Notes under the pieces: model-generated
Seen by the model: the letters and a program-made list of their open reading frames with translations, nothing else
What the model was told of the DNA's origin: nothing
The model's database searches: none
Translations under genes and position numbers: made by a program
Assembly (NCBI GenBank): GCA_949128115.1
Contig: OX421967.1
Span: 6,252,070 to 6,316,069 of the forward strand
Direction: 5' to 3'
Length of the DNA: 64,000 nt
Origin: Anaspis maculata
Lineage: Eukaryota > Arthropoda > Insecta > Coleoptera > Scraptiidae
Part shown: piece by piece, positions 23,286 to 34,975 of the stretch
Position numbering within the stretch: the first letter of the stretch is position 1
Layout of the letters: the number at the start of each line of letters is the position of its first letter

Positions 23286-24536
23286 GATTGTATTTTCAAT
23301 TTTTTCCAATGTCCATTTTTTAACAAACGTTTTATTGGATTTATCTCATTTTGACGTAGATTTTGAGTTTCTCTAGCCATACTGATAACTATAAATGATT
23401 GCTATCAATAGTTCAAATCAAAATTTGTATATTCAGAACGTCTTCAAGAAATGTCAATTGGTTCCAGCCAACGTTTTATTGGATTTATCGCATTTTGACG
23501 TATATTTTGACTTTCTCTAGCCTTGCTAATAACCAAAAACGCTTTGAGCAGTTTTGTACATGTCGCTGGATGTACCAATAAGTATCCATGTATTTTCATT
23601 CCAGAGCGATTGATAGTCGAAAAGGATTGTCTTCCGAAGTAGAACCCTGGGGCGCTCCGACTTTCCGAAATCATTGGATTTCATCCGAAATAATTGTGGT
23701 ATGGCCTTCAAGAGGTGTAAGTAATCATAGTAATGTTGGATTAGACTTCGCATTACCAGTATATTTGGAAAAAATTGAATAAAAGTCGAGATAAAACTAA
23801 TAGTCGGGTAAAAGCTGACGTTGCGAGAGCAAAATGCAAAGGTACTTTAATTCCAGGAAATGCAATTATAAACGGGCAATGGATAGGTAAGTAACAAACC
23901 AACGGGATTTTTTTCTGCTCAAGTAGCTACCTACCTACATAAATTATTAAGTAAACACACATCAATTATATTTACTCATCAGCTAGCATTCAGGTATTAA
24001 ACAGAAACATGGGTGCTCTGGTGCTCACTTCTTCTAACTGTACTCCTTCTACCACAGGTTCGAGAAGAATCACCTACCGCGAAATTGGCAATAATTCACC
24101 GTCATCACAACAACAACTATTTAGCATATCTTTCTGGTTAGTTGGGCGTTCAATTGCAAAGGATGAGATAAAAGTCCATCACGTTCGAACTCTTCGCGTT
24201 GTGTACGACGGCTATAACCCACTTCTCCGCATAAAACCCGGCCTAACTGTACTCGCACTTGCACCTCTTGTATGTCTTGTATTACAGACCTCTAGTACCT
24301 GCCTGCCGTATCGGGCGGCTCGATCCGAAAACGTGCCTTTGATTCGAAAACCCTCACGGTGAAAACTGGCAAGTCCTAATCCAGCGAGAGAAGAAAAACA
24401 CTTTTGGTATATCAATTAGCGTGACATGGTTCCGCTAAACCGTGCCCTGTTGGTGCCATCAATTAACAAGCGGCATTGCCGATGAGTGCTTGAACATTTG
24501 CGGTGCTTGGCTAGAAACAAATTGAATTTTGAAATA
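23286..24536. other. Intergenic; 55-bp direct repeat and a stray array-A2 fragment
   Basis: A 55-bp block beginning AACGTTTTATTGGATTTATC occurs at 23326 and again at 23470, 144 bp apart. At about 23640-23660 GTAGAACCCTGGGGCGC is the reverse of a motif that heads each unit of the array at 40.9-43.6 kb. A 117-codon frame at 24009-24362 has no recognisable family. The last part should contain the promoter of the small secreted gene at 24537; no clear TATA box was seen. Confidence 0.45.
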
Positions 24537-27500
24537 ATGAGGACTTTTGTGCGAATTCTAGTGATTTTTGTGGTGATAGTTGCCGTCCTGACGACGCTTG
24601 CGGAAGCCAAGAGGAAACGCAAAAAGGCCGGGACGAAGTCGATGATTTTGCGACAGAAAGAGACCAACGCCATCGAATTTATACGGTAAGTATTTCACCA
24701 AAAAAAAAAAAGTATTTTACAAAATTGGTGTGAACAAAAATTGAGGTTTTAAATAGATTTTTTGCGAATTCCAGTTGGTACGCCTGGCTTTTTTGGAAAA
24801 TTAATTTTCGCAGCGTATAGCACTCGTCAAGAGCTTTTCTGAGAGGTGTCAGTCGATAGGGTTACAAAATACAAGATTTCTGTCGTTTTGACTGCATGAA
24901 ATGTCACTTTTTAAAAATTCAAGATCGAAAATTCAAAATCAAACCAAACTATATCAAGTGACGAAGCAATCTTTCTTACCACAAGCCGTGTTCATTTCTC
25001 CATCAAGTTTGAATTATTCCAAAAAATTATTGGCTTTTTTTCAAATTTTCAAAATTTTTCATTAAGTTTTAAAAAAAAACTGATAACGGCAACGGCAAGT
25101 TTTTGTCAAGAGTTTTTCTCAGAGGTAACACTCGATAGAGTTACAACTTGACAAAATTTTGATGCTGCAATTTTTTTGGAAAAGATCGTTTTTGGAAACA
25201 TCACTTTTTTCGAAAATACAGAAACATTGGAAGCCATATCGAGTGACATCGTAAAAAAGCTCGTTACAAGCCCTGTTCATTCAAACCATCAAAGGCCGCA
25301 CGTTTTATATGAAAAAGTGGTTTCGGTGAATTTGGCTGAATTTTTTATATGTTGTAGATCTTGATCCAAGAAATATATTCCTGAAAAATTGGACCCCTCC
25401 TATGAACAGTTTTTCCCCTACACCCCTAATAAGGCCAAAATTAGGAATAGTCTCAAATTTTTTGAAATTCATGAAACTGGTTCAAATCGAGCTCGTGATC
25501 ATGGGAAAAATAATTATAAAAATCCAAGTTGTGAATGGGGGTAGTTATCAAGGAGGTTGGGGGTCGAAATTGGGAAAATAAATGAAAATTCCGAATTTTT
25601 TTATTCTTATGAAATCTGAACAGAATAATAATCAAGAAATAATTTTGGAAAATCTAAATCCATTATTTGGGGGTTATTCTAAAGGGGGCTGGGGGTCAAA
25701 ATCAAGGAAACGGAGTAACATTTCGAAACTTGCGATTTCCATTATTGGGAAAATAATTCAAAAAAATCGAAACCAATGAGTTCTGGTGTTATTGAGGAAG
25801 TAGAGGGTCGAAATCAAGATAACCATGAGATTCTGGACCTTACAGTTCATCTAGAAATTAAACTGGGTGAATGACAAAATGATAATAAAACCAATCTGCA
25901 TAAGGATCGAGTTCTTCATTTCTCGACCATCCCTTTTCTCACCCATTATAATATCTGCCAACAGCCATGTCCTAGTCCAAATAAGAATTTGTCTCAAGCA
26001 TTTTGAAATTCATGAAACTGGTTCGAATTAAGTTGAAGAATGGAAAATATAGGTTGTGAATTGGAGTACCTAATTATCGAGGGGGTGGGGGTCGAAATCG
26101 AGTAAAGGAATTAGCATTCAAGGAAAAGGGTGATGGAGACATAATTTAAAAAAAAATTGAATCAATAAATTGAGATAGTTGAGATTGAGGTGGAGTGATA
26201 GAACTTCAAATTGGAATGAAAACAAATTATGTCTGGGTTAACGATACCAAATTGACTCTTCTGTGAAGGAACAGTTTTTAATATTATGTGTGGAAAATAA
26301 CATCTAGTAAATGGCCTCCTAGACTTTGTCTAACGGCGTGCAGACGGGAAGTCCAATTTGTAATAACTTTCTGGCAGATATCGGGCTGCATTTTAGTAAT
26401 AACACGCACAATATTGTCTCTCAGGGCTTCAATGGTTCTAGGCTTGTTCTTGTATACCAGAGACTTCACATAACTCCACAGAAAAAAGTCCAGGGGCGTA
26501 ATATCACAAGATCTCGCTGGCCAATTGAAATCACCGTTCTGCGAAATTGTTCTTCCTTGGAAGTTTTCGGCCAACAAGTCCCAAGGTTTCTCCTGCTGTT
26601 GTGGCACGTAGCCCCGTCTTGTAGAAAGAATATGATTTTGTTGAGATATACTGAGTATTTATGTCGAAAAATAGCAGTAAAATCTTATCAAAGTCCTATC
26701 ACTCTTATTGGAAGACCCAATCTGAAAATTCAGATTAGAAAAATTGAGCCTATAACTTCCAATATCGATCTATTTTTGGAATCCCATTGAATCATTTGTC
26801 AGGGCGAACATGTCGAAATTTGACAGAAACGGTCAATTCCATTCATACTCCACCAGGTCTGTGGACAAATTGAGCACGACGCTGCATAGAACATCGGCAT
26901 ATGAAAGGTCCGCAGCATACGCTGGCGTCAGATTTTACAATGGGCTTCCCGATGCCATTCGAAATATTGAAAGCCCGTACCTCTTTAAAAAGAGATTGAG
27001 GGGCTTCTTAGTCGACAGATGCATTTATGCATCGAACGAACTGTAGCCCTTGTGTTGGGTCGCTGGCCTACCAAGATGGGTGGCTTTTTGTTGGTGACTG
27101 ATGGTATGACCGACTGTTTTAATTATATGTTGTTTGTACTAATCGTTATGTGATGTAGTTTACTTTTTTATATTGACAAATCCTATACCTACTACTTTGT
27201 AGCCAATAAGGAAATAAAGAATTTGATTGATTTGATTGATTGATTGATTGAATCAACCAATGACCAAAAGCAGGATTTATGTTTATTCAAGAAAAGATAG
27301 TCCAGTCATTACATTTTTTTTGACACAAGCTATATATGATGGACGGCACACAGAACCGTTGAGAGCTTCTCGAGAACTGTAATTAATAATGTTGTTGCAA
27401 GTCTCGATTCCACCCCCCACCCCCAGCCCTCATTGTGGTTGTGGGTAGGTATCAAATAATATCTCTGGTACAACTAAGGAGGTAAGGGGTGAGGATGATC

Positions 27501-29318
27501 GAGAAACGATGAGCTCAGTCCTTATTGGACACAGATAATACATTGGTTGTATTATCATTTTGTCATTCGCCCAGATCTTCCTAGTAAAGTGGAAGTTCCG
27601 GAACTCCACTGTTCTCTTAATTTCGGCCCTCTACCCCCTCAATAACACCCGAATTCATTGGTTTAGATTTTTTCGAGCAATTTCCCCATTGCTCGTAAAA
27701 TCATATATTATGGGAACCGCAAATTCCAGAATTTCACTGCGTTTTCTTGATTTCGACCCCCAGCCCCCTTCAGAATAACCCCCAATCAATTGATTTAGAT
27801 TTCTCAAAGCTATTTCTCAATTATTATTCTGTTCAGATTTTATAAGAATAAAATAATCCGGAATTCTAATTTATTTTCTCAATTTCGACCCCCAACCCCC
27901 TTGATAACTACCCCAATTCACAACTTAGATTTTTTCAATTATTTTTCCCATGATCACAAGTTTGATTTGAACCAGTTTCATGAATTTCAAAAAAATTGAG
28001 ACTATTCCTAATTTTGGCCTCATTAGGGGTGTAGGGAAAAAACTGTTCATAGGAGGGGTCCAATTTTTCAGAAATATATTTCTTCAATCAAGATCTACAA
28101 CGTATAAAAAATTTAGCCAAATTCACCGAAACCACTTTTTCATAGAAAACGTGCGGGGTCCTTTAAATTTTTCCCAAAAAAGTATTGTTTTTTCAAGATT
28201 TTGGCTTTTTCCATTTTTCTCAAAATTTAGCTGTTCGGCCTGGAATTTTCAAAAAACTAATACAGGCAACGTGTAGTTTTCGCCGGGACTTTTTCTTAGA
28301 GTTGTCACTCGAAAGGGTTTCAACATAACGGAATTTTGATGTTGGAAACTGTTTTCGAAAACGACTTGACTGCTTTTTGGAAACATCGCTTTTTTCAAAA
28401 ATACAGAACCAATGGAAGCCATATCGAGTGACATATCGTGAAAAAGCTCTTTACAAGCCCTGTTGATCCAAGCCATCAAATTTCAATTAATCCAAAAAAA
28501 TTGACTTTTTTTAGATTTTGACATTTCGATTCTTTTCACAATTCAACTGTTCCGCCTGGAATTTTCAAAAAACTAACACCGGCAACGTGTAGTTTTCGCC
28601 GAGACTGTTTCTCAGAGGTGTCACTCGATAGGGTTTCGTTTCAACATAGCAAAATTTTGATGTTGGAAATTGTTTTTGAAAACGACTTGACGGCTTTCTG
28701 GAAACATCACTTTTTCCAAAAATACAGAACCAATGGAAGCCATATCAAGTGACATATCGTAAAAAAGCTCTTTACAAGCCCTGTTCACTCAAGCCATTAA
28801 GTTTCAAATATTCCAAAAAATTATTGTCTTTTACTAGATTTTCCTTCTTGTTTTTTTCACAATTTAGCTGTCTCACGTGGAATTTTTAGAAACCAATACC
28901 GGAAACATGTAGCACTCGTCAAGAGCTTTTCTTAGAGGTGTCACTCGATAGGGTTTGCTTTATACCTAAATCGCCACCTCGATTTCGACCAAAATTTTGA
29001 CATTCGCGGGACGAAAAAACTCGTCGCCAACCCTATCGAGTGACACCTCTAACAACAGCTCTTGACGAGTCCTTTTCGTAACCAGTGTCAAATTTGTAAA
29101 AAAATCACCTACCGAAAGAAACGCAATGAAAACTGGGATTTCGTTCCAGATTGGCGGCAATGAGACTGATTTACGGCATCGCGACCAGGATCGGACTGGG
29201 CGAACAAATTTCCGAAGCCCTCGGCGGCGCCTTCGTCCCTCCCGGCGTCGACGACTACGACTACGGCGGCGGATCCGATTTCGGGCTGTTCGACCGAGAC
29301 GACGACTACGACTACTGA
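24537..29318 (+). CDS. Small secreted protein, 105 residues, function unknown
   Basis: Two exons, 24537-24685 and 29150-29318, join in phase 2 (CG + A = Arg) to 105 codons. Residues 1-24 form a signal peptide (hydrophobic core ILVIFVVIVAVLTT, ending AEA). A strongly basic stretch, KRKRKK, follows at 25-30. The middle (about 45-80) looks helical (NAIEFIRRLAAMRLIYGIAT). The tail is glycine and aspartate-rich (PPGVDDYDYGGGS, then DRDDDYDY at the end). The basic head and acidic tail suggest a processed or charge-paired secreted peptide, but I do not recognise the family and assign no function. The coding ends show higher GC than the intron. The 4.46-kb intron is filled with repeats. Alternative starts upstream of 24537 would lose the signal peptide position. 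Confidence 0.82.
24825..25310 (+). repeat. Left copies of the 'CACTCGATAGGGTT' repeat module
   Basis: A module with GTCAAGAGCTTTTCTGAGAG followed by GTGTCACTCGATAGGGTT at 24828, and again in decayed form at about 25107, is followed by a block containing GGAAGCCATATCGAGTGACA (25228). The same module recurs in direct orientation at 28290-28960 on the other side of the intron. Confidence 0.7.
26284..26640 (-). pseudogene. Mariner/Tc1-superfamily transposase fragment
   Basis: Reading the minus strand, QDGATCHN (about 26600-26622) carries the second catalytic Asp region of mariner-like transposases. After a frameshift the C-terminal part continues as FNWPARSCDITPLDFFLW, with the third acidic residue, and KNKPRTIEALRDNI, a familiar C-terminal block. 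The N-terminal DNA-binding region and first catalytic Asp are not seen, and no terminal repeats were found. A dead fragment in the loop of the inverted repeat. Confidence 0.8.
26810..27255 (+). mobile_element. 5'-truncated non-LTR retrotransposon end
   Basis: The 78-codon frame at 26810-27046 matches the conserved region that follows the reverse transcriptase in Jockey/CR1-like LINEs: STRSVDKLSTTLHRTSAYE, then YAGVRFYNGLPDAIRNIES and FKKRLRGFLVDRC. A 3' untranslated part follows and ends in AAATAAAG and a (TTGA)n tail at about 27215-27255, a typical LINE terminus. Everything 5' of this is missing, as usual for LINE insertions. Confidence 0.8.
28260..29075 (+). repeat. Right copies of the 'CACTCGATAGGGTT' module
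   Basis: Three direct copies about 310 bp apart contain TCTCAGAGGTGTCACTCGAT followed by AGGGTTT (28295, 28611, 28925) and GGAAGCCATATCGAGTGACA-like blocks (28409, 28735). A fourth fragment at about 29020-29070 is inverted (AACCCTATCGAGTGACACCT) and lies only 80 bp before exon 2 of the host gene, so the last direct copy and this one can pair. Confidence 0.75.
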
Positions 29319-29461
29319 ACCAAATAATTCAAACCACTTGTTTATTTATTGTTATTTATTCAAAAATCAATTCATCATAATTCTTTGTATATAAATTGCG
29401 TTAAAAAATTAAAGCTTCTGTATAATTTCCTAAAACAACAGCGCAATTCTAAAAATTGTAC
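29319..29461. terminator. Convergent 3' ends of two genes
   Basis: Only 143 bp separate the stop codon of the secreted-protein gene (plus) from that of SLX1 (minus). Minus-strand AATAAA signals read at plus 29341-29358, and a plus-strand ATTAAA lies at 29408-29413. The two transcripts therefore probably overlap tail to tail. Confidence 0.55.
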
Positions 29462-32400
29462 TTATAAAAATTCTTCGAGTTTGATGGTAAAATCGGCATT
29501 GGCATAGCACCCTTTGAATTTCCTTACCAAATCGCCCCACAGGAACGTGCCGGAACAAGAGGGACATTTGCCCTCGACGGGAACGTAGTCTACGCCGCTG
29601 GAAAAACGACCTTGAAAATAATACTTTGACAGGCAGATCACGTGGGCTCTGAGGGTACAGTCTGGCATCAAGCAGGTCATTTGTCTGCCTGCTTCGACTT
29701 GATCGCCGCACAAATTGCACGAGGCCGGCCCTGGCGATCCCGGTGGCCCTTCGCGGGCAGCAGCGGTCAATTTTTTACTTATCACAGGGCCATTGCAGAC
29801 GGGCATGTGCATGGGCGGAGGGGTCTGAAAAAAAAATTGTTTGTGATTTCAAAAGACATCATTTGCAGTAGTAGCAAAAATCGCGTTTGAAATTGTAATA
29901 GCAAAAAATAGATTTCTAATTTACAAAATATTGTTTGTAATACCAATGTCACGTTTGTAATGTATAAAATTACGTTTGTAATACACAAAATTTGTAACAT
30001 CGTAAACTGCACCGAATTCAGACGAAAACAACCAGTTTAGATGTCCAAAACAACATTCTATCTAGTACATATTTGTAATGTACAAAATCATGTTTGTAAT
30101 AGCCGATATCACGTTTGTAATGAATAAAATTACGTTTGTAATATATAACATTACATTTGTAACGACATCAGAAATTGCACGAGCGAATTCAGACGTAGAC
30201 AACCAGTTTATGATGTTCAAAACAACATTCTAGTATTTGTAATATACAAAATAATGTTTGTAATAGCCGACAACACGTTTGTAATGCATAAAATTACGTT
30301 TGTAATCCACAAAATTACATTTGTAACAGCAGAAATTGCGAATCCAGACGTAAACAACCAGTTTATGATGTCCAAAACAACATTTTAGTGTTTGTAATAT
30401 ACAAAACTACGTTTGTAATAGCCGATTGAAGTTTGTAATGCATAAATTGAAAAATTACGTTTATAATATGTAACATTTTATTTGTAACGACATCAGAAAT
30501 TGAACGAGCGAATCCAGACGTAGACAACCAGCTAATGATGTTCAAAACAACATGCTAGTATTTGAAAAATACAAAATCATGTTTGTAATAACTGATATTA
30601 CGTTTGTAATGTGAAAAAATTACGTTAGTAATATACAAAATTACATTTGTAGCATCAGAAATTACACGAGCGAATCCAGACGTAGAAAACCAGTTTATGA
30701 TGTCCAAAACAACATTCGAGTGTTTGTAATATACAAAACTAGGTTTGTAATAGCCGATATGACGTTTGTAATGCATATATTGAAAAATTACGTTTGCAAT
30801 ATGTAACATTACATTTGTAACGACATCAGAAATTGAACGAGCGAATCCAGACGTAGACAACCAGCTAATGATGTTCAAAACAACATTCTAGTATTTGAAA
30901 AATACAAAATCATGTTTGTAATAACCGATATCACGTTTGTAATGTAAAAAAATTACGTTTGTAATAAACAAAATTACATTTGTAGCATCAGAAATTACAC
31001 GAGCGAATCCAGACGTAGATAACCATTTTATGATGTCCAAAACAACATTCGAGTGTTTGTAATATACAAAACTAGGTTTGTAATAGCCGATATGACGTTT
31101 GTAATGCATATATTGAAAAATTACGTTTGCAATATGTAACATTACATTTGTAACGACATCAGAAATTGAACGAGCGAATCCAGACGTAGACAACCAGCTA
31201 ATGATGTTCAAAACAACATTCTAGTATTTGAAAAATACAAAATCATGTTTGTAATAACCGATATCACGTTTGTAATGTAAAAAAATTACGTTTGTAATAA
31301 ACAAAATTACATTTGTAACATCAGAAATTACACGAGCGAATCAAGACGTAGGAAATCAGTTCATGATGTTCAAAACAACATTCAAATATTTGTAATATAC
31401 AAAACTACGTTTGCAACAGCCGATATGACGTTTGTAATGCATAAATTGGAAAATTACGTGTGTAATATGTAACATTACATTTGTAACGACATCAGAAATT
31501 GAACGAGCGAATCCAGACGTAGACAACCAGCTAATGATGTTCAAAACAACATTCTAGTATTTGAAAAATACAAAATCATGTTTGTAATAACCGATATCAC
31601 GTTTGTAATGTAAAAAAATTACGTTAGTGATATACAAAATTACATTTGTAACATCAGAAATTACACGAGCGAATCCAAACGTAGGAAACCAGTTTATGCT
31701 GTCCAAAACAACATTGTAGTATGTATTTGTAATATACAAAACCACGTTTGTAATAGCCGATATGACGTTTGTAATCCATAAATTGAAAAATTACGTTTGT
31801 AATATGTAACATTACATTCGCAACGACATCAGAACTTGCACGAGCGAATCCAGACGTAGACAACCAGTTAATGATGTTCAAAACAACATTCTAGTATTTG
31901 AAAAATACAAAATCATGTTTGTAATAACCGATATCAGGTTTGTAATGTAAAAAAATTACGTTTGTAATATACAAAATTACATTTGTAACATCAGAAATTA
32001 CACGAGCGAACCCAGACGTAAGAAACCGGTTTATGATGTTCAAAACAACATTCTAGTATTTGAAAAATACAAAATCATGTTTGTTAAAATTGATATCACG
32101 TTTGTAATGTGAAACAATTACGTTTGTAATATACAAAATCATATTTGTAACATCAGGAATTACACGAGCGAATCCAGACATAGGAAACCAGCTTATGATG
32201 TTCAAAACAACATTCTAGTATTTGTAATATACAAAACTACGTTTGTAATAGCCAATATGACGTTTGTAATGCATAAATTAAAAAAATACGTTTGTAATAT
32301 GTAACATTTCATTTGTAACGACATCAGAAATTGAACGAGCGAATCCAGACGTAGACAACCAACTAATGATGTTCAAAACAACATTCTAGTACTTGAAAAA

Positions 32401-33731
32401 TACAAAATCATGTTTGTAATAACGATATCACGTTTGTAATGTAAAAAAAATAAGTTAGTAATATACAAAATTACATTTGTAACATCAGAAATTACACGAG
32501 CGAATCCAGACGTAAGAAACCAGTTTATGATGTTCAAAACAACATTCTAGTATTTGAAAAATACAAAGTCATGTTTGTAATAACCGATATCACGTTTGTA
32601 ATCCATAAAATTACGTTTGTAATATATAACAATACATTTGTAACGACATCAGAAATTGCACGAGCGAATTCAGACGTAGACAACCAGTTTATGATGTCCA
32701 AAACCACATTCTAGTACTTGTAATTTATAAAACCATGTTTGTAGTAGCCGATATCACGTTTGTGATGCATAAAAATACGTTTGTAATCCACAAAATTACA
32801 TTTGTAACGGCAGAAATTGCGAATCCAGACGTAGGAAACCAGTTTATGATGTCCACAACAACATTCTAGTATTTGTAATATAGAAAATTACGTTTTTAAT
32901 GCATAAAATTACGTTTGTAACATAAAATTACATTTGTAACATCAGAAATTGCACTAGCAAATCTAGACGTAACAACCAGTTTATGATGCCCAAAACAACT
33001 TTCTAGTAATTGTAATATACAAAATCATGTTTGTAATATCCATTATTATAAGTGTAATTCACAAAATTACGTTTTGTTTACACAAAACGAGATTGGTAAC
33101 AAATTCATGTGCGAATTAAAATTACAAGTTTTTGACCGAGTTTGTGTCACGCAAAGCACAACAAGTCAATTATTATTTCAACAAGCTTACAAGCAAAGCC
33201 CTGGCGTAGTCTTCGTTCAGCCACCTGACGGTCAACGGCAGTCTTTTCCACGGCCCAACCTGCAGCATCTCCGCCAGAACCCGCAGGTTAAAATCGAACA
33301 CTTTCTCGCTGTTCCTCTTCTTGCCGACGTGCTGCAGCCGCCTGGAACTTTGCGGATGCTGCCAGGCCCACTCGAACTTTAAAAACAAACGATTAAAGGC
33401 TTCCTGTCGACCCAGTTTGGTCCAGTTCTCTACCTACACGCAAGGCACTGATGTCGTTGGGAAACCCGTGGATCACCATCACCATGACCCTGGAAAAGCC
33501 CGTAATAACGTTCTGAATTGAAAAGTGGTTAAACACGTACCAAGGCCCCCGGTTGCTGGTCCGCCAGGCGCCCCCGTACCTCTTGCCTTTGTTGTGCTGT
33601 TTGATCCTCCGGTTCGGGTCCACGGTGTACCCGATGTAGACCCTGCCGAGGTACTTCGGGTTCGTGCAGTACAGCAGATAGACGCCGTGGAATTTTTCGA
33701 TGATTTCCGCATTTTCCCGGCCGTTTTCCAT
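29462..33731 (-). CDS. SLX1: SLX1 structure-specific endonuclease subunit
   Basis: Three exons on the minus strand, 33438-33731, 33191-33376 and 29462-29824, all joining in phase 0, give 280 residues, close to the usual SLX1 length. The GIY-YIG nuclease has GVY at 16-18, YIG at 32-34, RRIKQHN at 41-47 with the catalytic Arg, and the metal-binding Glu100 in FEWAWQHP. The C-terminal zinc finger (about 196-250) shows [18 protein letters not shown] and CPSC, followed by LLWGDL-like FLWGDL. In the family SLX1 is active with the SLX4 scaffold and cuts Holliday junctions and other branched DNA in the nucleus. Intron 1 is 61 bp. Intron 2 is 3.37 kb and consists mostly of a ~165-bp satellite. MED31 starts 698 bp away on the opposite strand. 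Confidence 0.95.
29920..33085. repeat. ~165-bp satellite array with nested periodicity
   Basis: About 19 monomers of 157-173 bp lie within SLX1 intron 2. Each has a CGAATCCAGACGTAGACAAC-type block, then ATGATGTYCAAAACAACATT, then about six copies of ACGTTTGTAAT spaced 20-27 bp. From about 30517 to 31850 monomers alternate 160 and 173 bp, giving a 333-bp dimeric higher-order unit. The monomer is close to nucleosomal length. Open frames of 60-107 codons on the minus strand are repeat shadows. Confidence 0.95.
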
Positions 33732-34428
33732 GTGCCGGGTTTGAGGTTAGGGCGCCTGTCAGTGTCGCGGCTGACGTGACCTTGAACTGTCACTTTGACA
33801 TTCCTTCAAACGGAATCAACCAAAATCGGTACTTTTCGGGAATTTGCATGGATCCAAACGCATTTTCGTTCAATAACAAAGCAGTTTATAAGCGAAACAA
33901 TTTTTTCTAGCTTCGATTACGCAGGTAAATGCAAATTTGAATGAAAATAATGAAAACGTTGCGCAGCGCCATCTGTCGAGGTGGTCAGAGCCACAAACGT
34001 CACCGGTTCAAATCCGAATTATTTATTTCGATTCAAAATTATCCAAAACTGCTTGCAAATATCACTAGCTGGTTACCAAACTCGTTAATTGTAATTCTGA
34101 ACCACTTGCATGCAAAATACATTTTTTCTAGCTGATTTCAACTTGAAGTACTGGTGCCGCCACCTGCACGCCGCAAATTGAAGCGCAACTTGTAAAGCGC
34201 TAAAATGCAAATAAACGCGTAAACAAAGCGAGTTTGTGATCAAACGCTTTGTAGTTGAATCCCAAATCGTGCTCCAGAAGCATTCATGCCATTTCAGCAG
34301 TTATTCCGAGGAAAGTAGCAATTTCTGTTTGACGTTTGGAGCGCGACTTGGCAACATGCCTCGGAGATGAGTGACAGTCTTGACAGTCGCGAAGCGACAG
34401 TTGAAACGTCAACGTGACACTGTCCAAC
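33732..34428. promoter_or_regulatory. Divergent promoter region SLX1/MED31
   Basis: This 697-bp interval separates the divergent start codons of SLX1 (minus) and MED31 (plus), so both promoters must lie here. It is richer in CG near both genes and has no clear TATA box. A tRNA-like B-box sequence GGTTCAAATCC occurs at about 34004-34014. Confidence 0.5.
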
Positions 34429-34975
34429 ATGGCGGGCAAAGGTAAATAAACTCGAAGGGAAAACCAGCGGAAAACTGTATTAATTCCGCGTTTCAGGTTG
34501 GAATTACATGGCCGGAGTGCCGGAGACCGACGACCAGTACAAGCAACGCTTCCAGGTCGAGCTGGAATTCGTCCAGTGCTTGGGAAATCCGAACTATCTG
34601 AACTGTAAGTTTTCCAACCTCACTCCTCCCGCAGGCTCTGACGTTCTGTTCGCAGTCTTGGCGCAAAGGGGCTACTTCAAAGACAACACCTTCATCAACT
34701 ACCTGAAGTACTTGCTCTACTGGAAAGAGCCGGAATACGCCAAGTTCCTCAAGTACCCGATGTGCCTGCACTTTCTCGACCTGCTGCAGTACGAGCACTT
34801 CCGCCGGGAACTGGTGAACGCGCAGTGCTCCAAGTTCATAGACGACCAGCAGATATTGCTGTGGCAGCACTACACGAGGCGGAGGTCGAGGCTGCTGACG
34901 CCATCCTCGGCTAACGGCGGACAGGACCAGGGCGGCTCTCAGAACTCGGGACAGGCCAACGGCCATTCGAAATAA
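34429..34975 (+). CDS. MED31: Mediator complex subunit 31
   Basis: Three exons, 34429-34441, 34497-34604 and 34656-34975, give 146 residues. The SOH1 domain is plain: ELEFVQCL at 26-33, NPNYLN joined across intron 2 to FLAQRGYF, then NYLKYLLYWKEPEYAKFLKY, LLQYEHFRRELVNAQC, KFIDDQQILLWQHY. The C-terminal tail is polar (Ser, Gly, Gln). MED31 is a small subunit of the middle module of Mediator, linking activators to RNA polymerase II. Intron 2 is only 51 bp, a multiple of three and free of stops, so unspliced RNA stays in frame; the spliced form is the one that matches the family. The alternative Met at 34508 would drop eight residues outside the conserved domain. A poly(A) signal lies at 35033-35038. 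Confidence 0.96.

Larger units (their letters stand above)
25345..28115. repeat. Large inverted repeat in an intron, arms ~550 bp
   Basis: The left arm (about 25345-25900) and right arm (about 27535-28115) are reverse complements at roughly 80-85% by eye. Landmarks are GAAATTCATGAAACTGGTTC (left, near 25466) against GAACCAGTTTCATGAATTTC (right, near 27969) and TTGGACCCCTCC (left) against GGAGGGGTCCAA (right). The 1.6-kb centre contains a mariner-like transposase fossil and a LINE fragment. Transcripts of this intron could form a long hairpin. Confidence 0.8.

Noticed and set aside
24009..24362. 117-codon frame upstream of the small secreted gene
   Set aside because: No signal, domain or homologue recognised; could be real but nothing supports it.
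30363..31881. Repeated minus-strand frames of 60-107 codons ([14 protein letters not shown] type)
   Set aside because: They are identical shadows of the 333-bp satellite unit within the SLX1 intron and do not link to any gene.
33978..34020. Possible tRNA or tRNA-derived SINE (B-box GGTTCAAATCC)
   Set aside because: The B-box fits, but no acceptor-stem pairing or convincing A-box could be assembled.
34493..34966. 157-codon minus-strand frame opposite MED31
   Set aside because: Antisense shadow of a conserved gene; no family resemblance.
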